NCBI GenBank assembly: GCA_013695335.1
Contig: JACDAR010000299.1
Coordinates: 1-6,111, forward strand
Length of the DNA: 6,111 nucleotides
Reading direction: 5' to 3'
DNA from: Rubrobacter sp.
GTDB taxonomy: Bacteria; Actinomycetota; Rubrobacteria; Rubrobacterales; Rubrobacteraceae
In this document: piece by piece, positions 5,984-6,111 of the stretch
How positions within the stretch are numbered: position 1 is the stretch's first letter
Layout of the letters: each line of letters starts with the position of its first letter
Notes under the pieces: model-generated
The model's database searches: none
What the model was told of the DNA's origin: nothing
Seen by the model: the letters and a program-made list of their open reading frames with translations, nothing else
Program-made: the position numbers and the translations under genes

Positions 5984-6010
5984 CTACCCCTGCCCTATCT
6001 GGGGATAAAC
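5984..6010 (-). promoter_or_regulatory. Candidate SigB-type general-stress promoter
   Basis: On the minus strand GTTTAT (6010-6005), a 15-base spacer and GGGTAG (5989-5984) match the SigB-type consensus GTTTAA/GGGTAT in five of six positions each, with spacing in the accepted range. Transcription would start near 5976, about 32 bases before the GTG start, leaving room for the strong ribosome site. The element lies 26 bases past the citrate synthase stop, so it gives the PRC-barrel gene its own promoter. A SigB- or SigF-family sigma factor is assumed and is not in the window. Confidence 0.5.
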
Positions 6011-6036
6011 ATACGCCGTGGCGGGCTGATCGTTTC

Positions 6037-6111
6037 CTAGCGCTGATCCATCGGCACGTAATCGGCCTCGCGGGGACCAGTGTAGATCTGGCGCGGGCGT
6101 GCGATCCTGAA
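6037..6111 (-). CDS. gltA: Citrate synthase, C-terminal end (partial)
   Basis: Only the last 24 codons and the TAG stop lie in the window; the gene enters from the right edge. The frame reads FRIARPRQIYTGPREADYVP and then MDQR before the stop. RIARPRQ(I/L)YTG is the highly conserved C-terminal block of type II citrate synthases, whose arginines lie near the active site and which condense acetyl-CoA with oxaloacetate in the TCA cycle. No terminator hairpin is seen between this stop and the PRC-barrel gene 92 bases further on, so read-through into that gene is possible in addition to its own promoter. Confidence 0.88.
   Translation of the reverse strand, partial: FRIARPRQIYTGPREADYVPMDQR

Noticed and set aside
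5987..6004. CCCC/GGGG pairing as a terminator for gltA
   Set aside because: Only four base pairs with a ten-base loop and no T-tract; it also coincides with the candidate promoter spacer.

Overview
The window is a GC-rich bacterial chromosomal segment with six complete protein genes and the 3' end of a seventh. I see no mobile element, CRISPR array, tRNA or rRNA. The gene content points to an actinobacterium of Rubrobacter type or a relative: an ECF sigma factor paired with an RskA-type anti-sigma factor, a GH63 mannosylglycerate/glucosylglycerate hydrolase of the kind known from Thermus, Rubrobacter and mycobacteria, a Thermus-like UV damage endonuclease, and a PRC-barrel stress protein next to citrate synthase. 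This placement is inferred from protein families. No species marker is present.

Layout. Positions 1-228 hold no gene I can support, only the leader of the sigma operon. An ECF sigma factor (229-855, +) overlaps its membrane anti-sigma factor (852-1592, +) by an ATGA junction. A short convergent gap with a small hairpin (1603-1624) separates it from a GH63 hydrolase (1649-3076, -). An 87-bp divergent gap follows. uvsE (3164-4039, +) then leads into a CoA-binding protein (4081-4500, +, TTG start with a strong ribosome binding site) and an AIG2/gamma-glutamylcyclotransferase-like protein (4511-4975, +). A gap of about 170 bp carries an 11-bp-stem hairpin (5095-5120) that can end transcription from both sides. 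On the minus strand lies a PRC-barrel protein with a long acidic low-complexity tail (5144-5944). It has a good GTG start, a strong Shine-Dalgarno sequence and a SigB-like promoter (5984-6010). The last 24 codons of citrate synthase (6037-6111, -) close the window.

The common theme is stress: envelope signalling by sigma/anti-sigma, turnover of a compatible solute, repair of UV lesions, and a general-stress PRC-barrel protein. Apart from the sigma/anti-sigma pair and the likely co-transcription of the two genes after uvsE, nothing shows that the genes form one system. I found no convincing undescribed system. The most useful leads are the SigB-like promoter, the odd PRC-barrel tail, the anti-sigma factor without cysteines, and the hydrolase-uvsE divergent pair.
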